NCBI RefSeq assembly: GCF_001038505.1
Contig: NZ_LDPY01000001.1
Span: 2,232,001-2,296,000, forward strand
Direction: 5' to 3'
Source of the DNA: Puniceibacterium sp. IMCC21224
GTDB taxonomy: Bacteria; Pseudomonadota; Alphaproteobacteria; Rhodobacterales; Rhodobacteraceae
Length of the DNA stretch: 64,000 nt
This document shows, piece by piece, positions 63,043-64,000 of the stretch. The position numbers were made by a program, and so were the translations under genes. The notes under the pieces are model-generated. The model was not told where the DNA came from. It did not search any database and saw nothing but the letters and a program-made list of their open reading frames with translations. Every line of letters begins with the position of its first letter. The first letter of the stretch is position 1.

Positions 63043-64000
63043 GTGAGCGATACGCCGGAACCACCTGAAAATACAGACGAAAACACGCCAGAGCGTCCGA
63101 TCTTCCTTGGTCCGAACATTTCGATCACCGAGGAGATGAAGAAAAGCTATCTCGATTACGCAATGAGCGTAATCGTGAGTCGTGCGATTCCGGATCTGCG
63201 CGACGGCCTAAAACCTGTGCACCGCAGAATCCTCTATGCCATGCATGAGACCAACAACAGCCACGACAAACCCTACCGCAAATCCGCGCGCCCCGTTGGC
63301 GACGTGATGGGTAAATACCACCCGCATGGCGACTCTGCGATCTATGACGCGCTGGTGCGGATGGCGCAGGATTTTTCGATGTCGCTGCCGTTGCTGGATG
63401 GTCAGGGCAACTTTGGCTCGATGGACGGCGATAACGCTGCGGCGATGCGCTATACCGAAGTGCGGATGGACAAGCCCGCCGCGTTTCTTTTGAACGACAT
63501 CGACAAGGATACCGTCGATTTTCAGGACAATTATGATGGCAAGGACCGTGAACCGACGGTCCTGCCCGCACGCTATCCCAACATGCTCGTCAATGGGGCT
63601 GGCGGTATTGCCGTTGGCATGGCCACCAACATCCCGCCGCACAATCTGGGCGAAGTCATTGACGCCTGCCTTGCGCTGATCACTGACTCTGACCTGACCT
63701 CAGAGCAGTTGATTGAATATGTCCCCGGCCCTGACTTCCCGACGGGCGGCTACATGCTGGGACGTTCCGGCGCCCGCAAAGCGTACCTTGAGGGCCGCGG
63801 TAGCGTCATCATCCGCTCCAAGACCCGCGTCGAGGAAATTCGCAAGGACCGCTGGGCCATCGTCATCGACGAGATCCCCTATCAGGTCAACAAGGCCACG
63901 ATGATCGAAAAGATCGCCGAGGCCGCCCGCGAAAAGCGGATCGAAGGCATCTCTCATGTGCAGGACGAATCCGATCGCAATGGTGTGCGTGTGGTGATCG
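63043..64000 (+). CDS. gyrA: DNA gyrase subunit A (3' end cut by window edge)
   Basis: GyrA is the cleavage-religation subunit of DNA gyrase. The visible 319 residues start at a GTG (63043, [20 protein letters not shown]) and include [40 protein letters not shown], the quinolone-site region [20 protein letters not shown] with Ser and Asp at the positions of E. coli Ser83 and Asp87 (sensitive type), and [10 protein letters not shown] with the active-site tyrosine. No ATG lies in frame upstream. The gene runs off the right edge. Confidence 0.96.
   Translation, partial: MSDTPEPPENTDENTPERPIFLGPNISITEEMKKSYLDYAMSVIVSRAIPDLRDGLKPVHRRILYAMHETNNSHDKPYRKSARPVGDVMGKYHPHGDSAIYDALVRMAQDFSMSLPLLDGQGNFGSMDGDNAAAMRYTEVRMDKPAAFLLNDIDKDTVDFQDNYDGKDREPTVLPARYPNMLVNGAGGIAVGMATNIPPHNLGEVIDACLALITDSDLTSEQLIEYVPGPDFPTGGYMLGRSGARKAYLEGRGSVIIRSKTRVEEIRKDRWAIVIDEIPYQVNKATMIEKIAEAAREKRIEGISHVQDESDRNGVRVVI

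Overview
The window looks like a chromosomal segment of a marine alphaproteobacterium of the Roseobacter group (Rhodobacteraceae). The reasons are high GC content, tightly overlapping operons, a cckA gene preceded by a full CtrA box, and many proteins that match Rhodobacterales types (fused LivHM, fused dipeptide ATPase, GlxA-type regulators, the small Usg protein, the membrane protein often called a SufBCD component). The left edge cuts rnd (RNase D) and the right edge cuts gyrA.

Layout. 1-6100: housekeeping genes rnd, purN, purM and cckA. 6146-16179: a decayed mobile-element island. Its layers can be read from the outside in. The C-terminal part of an rsmB gene is cut by an IS481-family element. 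That element is abutted by an IS3-family element, and the IS3 element is in turn interrupted by a 3.3-kb IS1595-type transposon (7727-11034) with 25-bp perfect terminal inverted repeats, an 8-bp target duplication and four passenger genes. Next come an intact IS3 element, a lower-GC fragment carrying a complete second rsmB-like gene, an internally deleted IS5 element, and further IS481 and IS3 fragments. The decayed transposases contain a family of about 40-nt hairpin inserts that share end sequences. The island stops at tRNA-Gly(CCC) (16180-16253).

16420-25511: pyrH, miaA, an AraC-type regulator, and a peptide/opine-type ABC importer (binding protein, two permeases, fused double ATPase). 25563-40742: a catabolic block. 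A branched-chain-amino-acid-type ABC importer lies in an operon with a Rieske oxygenase, divergent from a MarR regulator. Next to it is a set for reductive nicotinate breakdown: a molybdenum hydroxylase in two polypeptides, 6-hydroxynicotinate reductase, a UPF0280 protein and two AA_synth-family proteins, with a divergent enamidase. An N-methylated pyridine carboxylate such as trigonelline is a reasonable but unproven substrate for the whole block.

40844-49656: a carnitine / gamma-butyrobetaine block. It has a CaiD-type dehydratase, an NDP-forming acyl-CoA synthetase, an acyl-CoA dehydrogenase, carnitine dehydrogenase fused to a thioesterase, an SDR enzyme, a lipocalin-like lipoprotein and a beta-keto acid cleavage enzyme, with a divergent GlxA/CdhR-type regulator. 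The expected product is glycine betaine. 49867-55241: rlmE, ppx and a one-carbon cluster (small 'virulence factor' protein, MetF-like reductase, HAD phosphatase, methyltetrahydrofolate methyltransferase). 55271-64000: DUF2270 protein, Excalibur protein, SYLF lipoprotein, hemB, a membrane protein, mfd, usg and the start of gyrA.

All assignments come from reading the sequence and from memory of the families. No database search was run.
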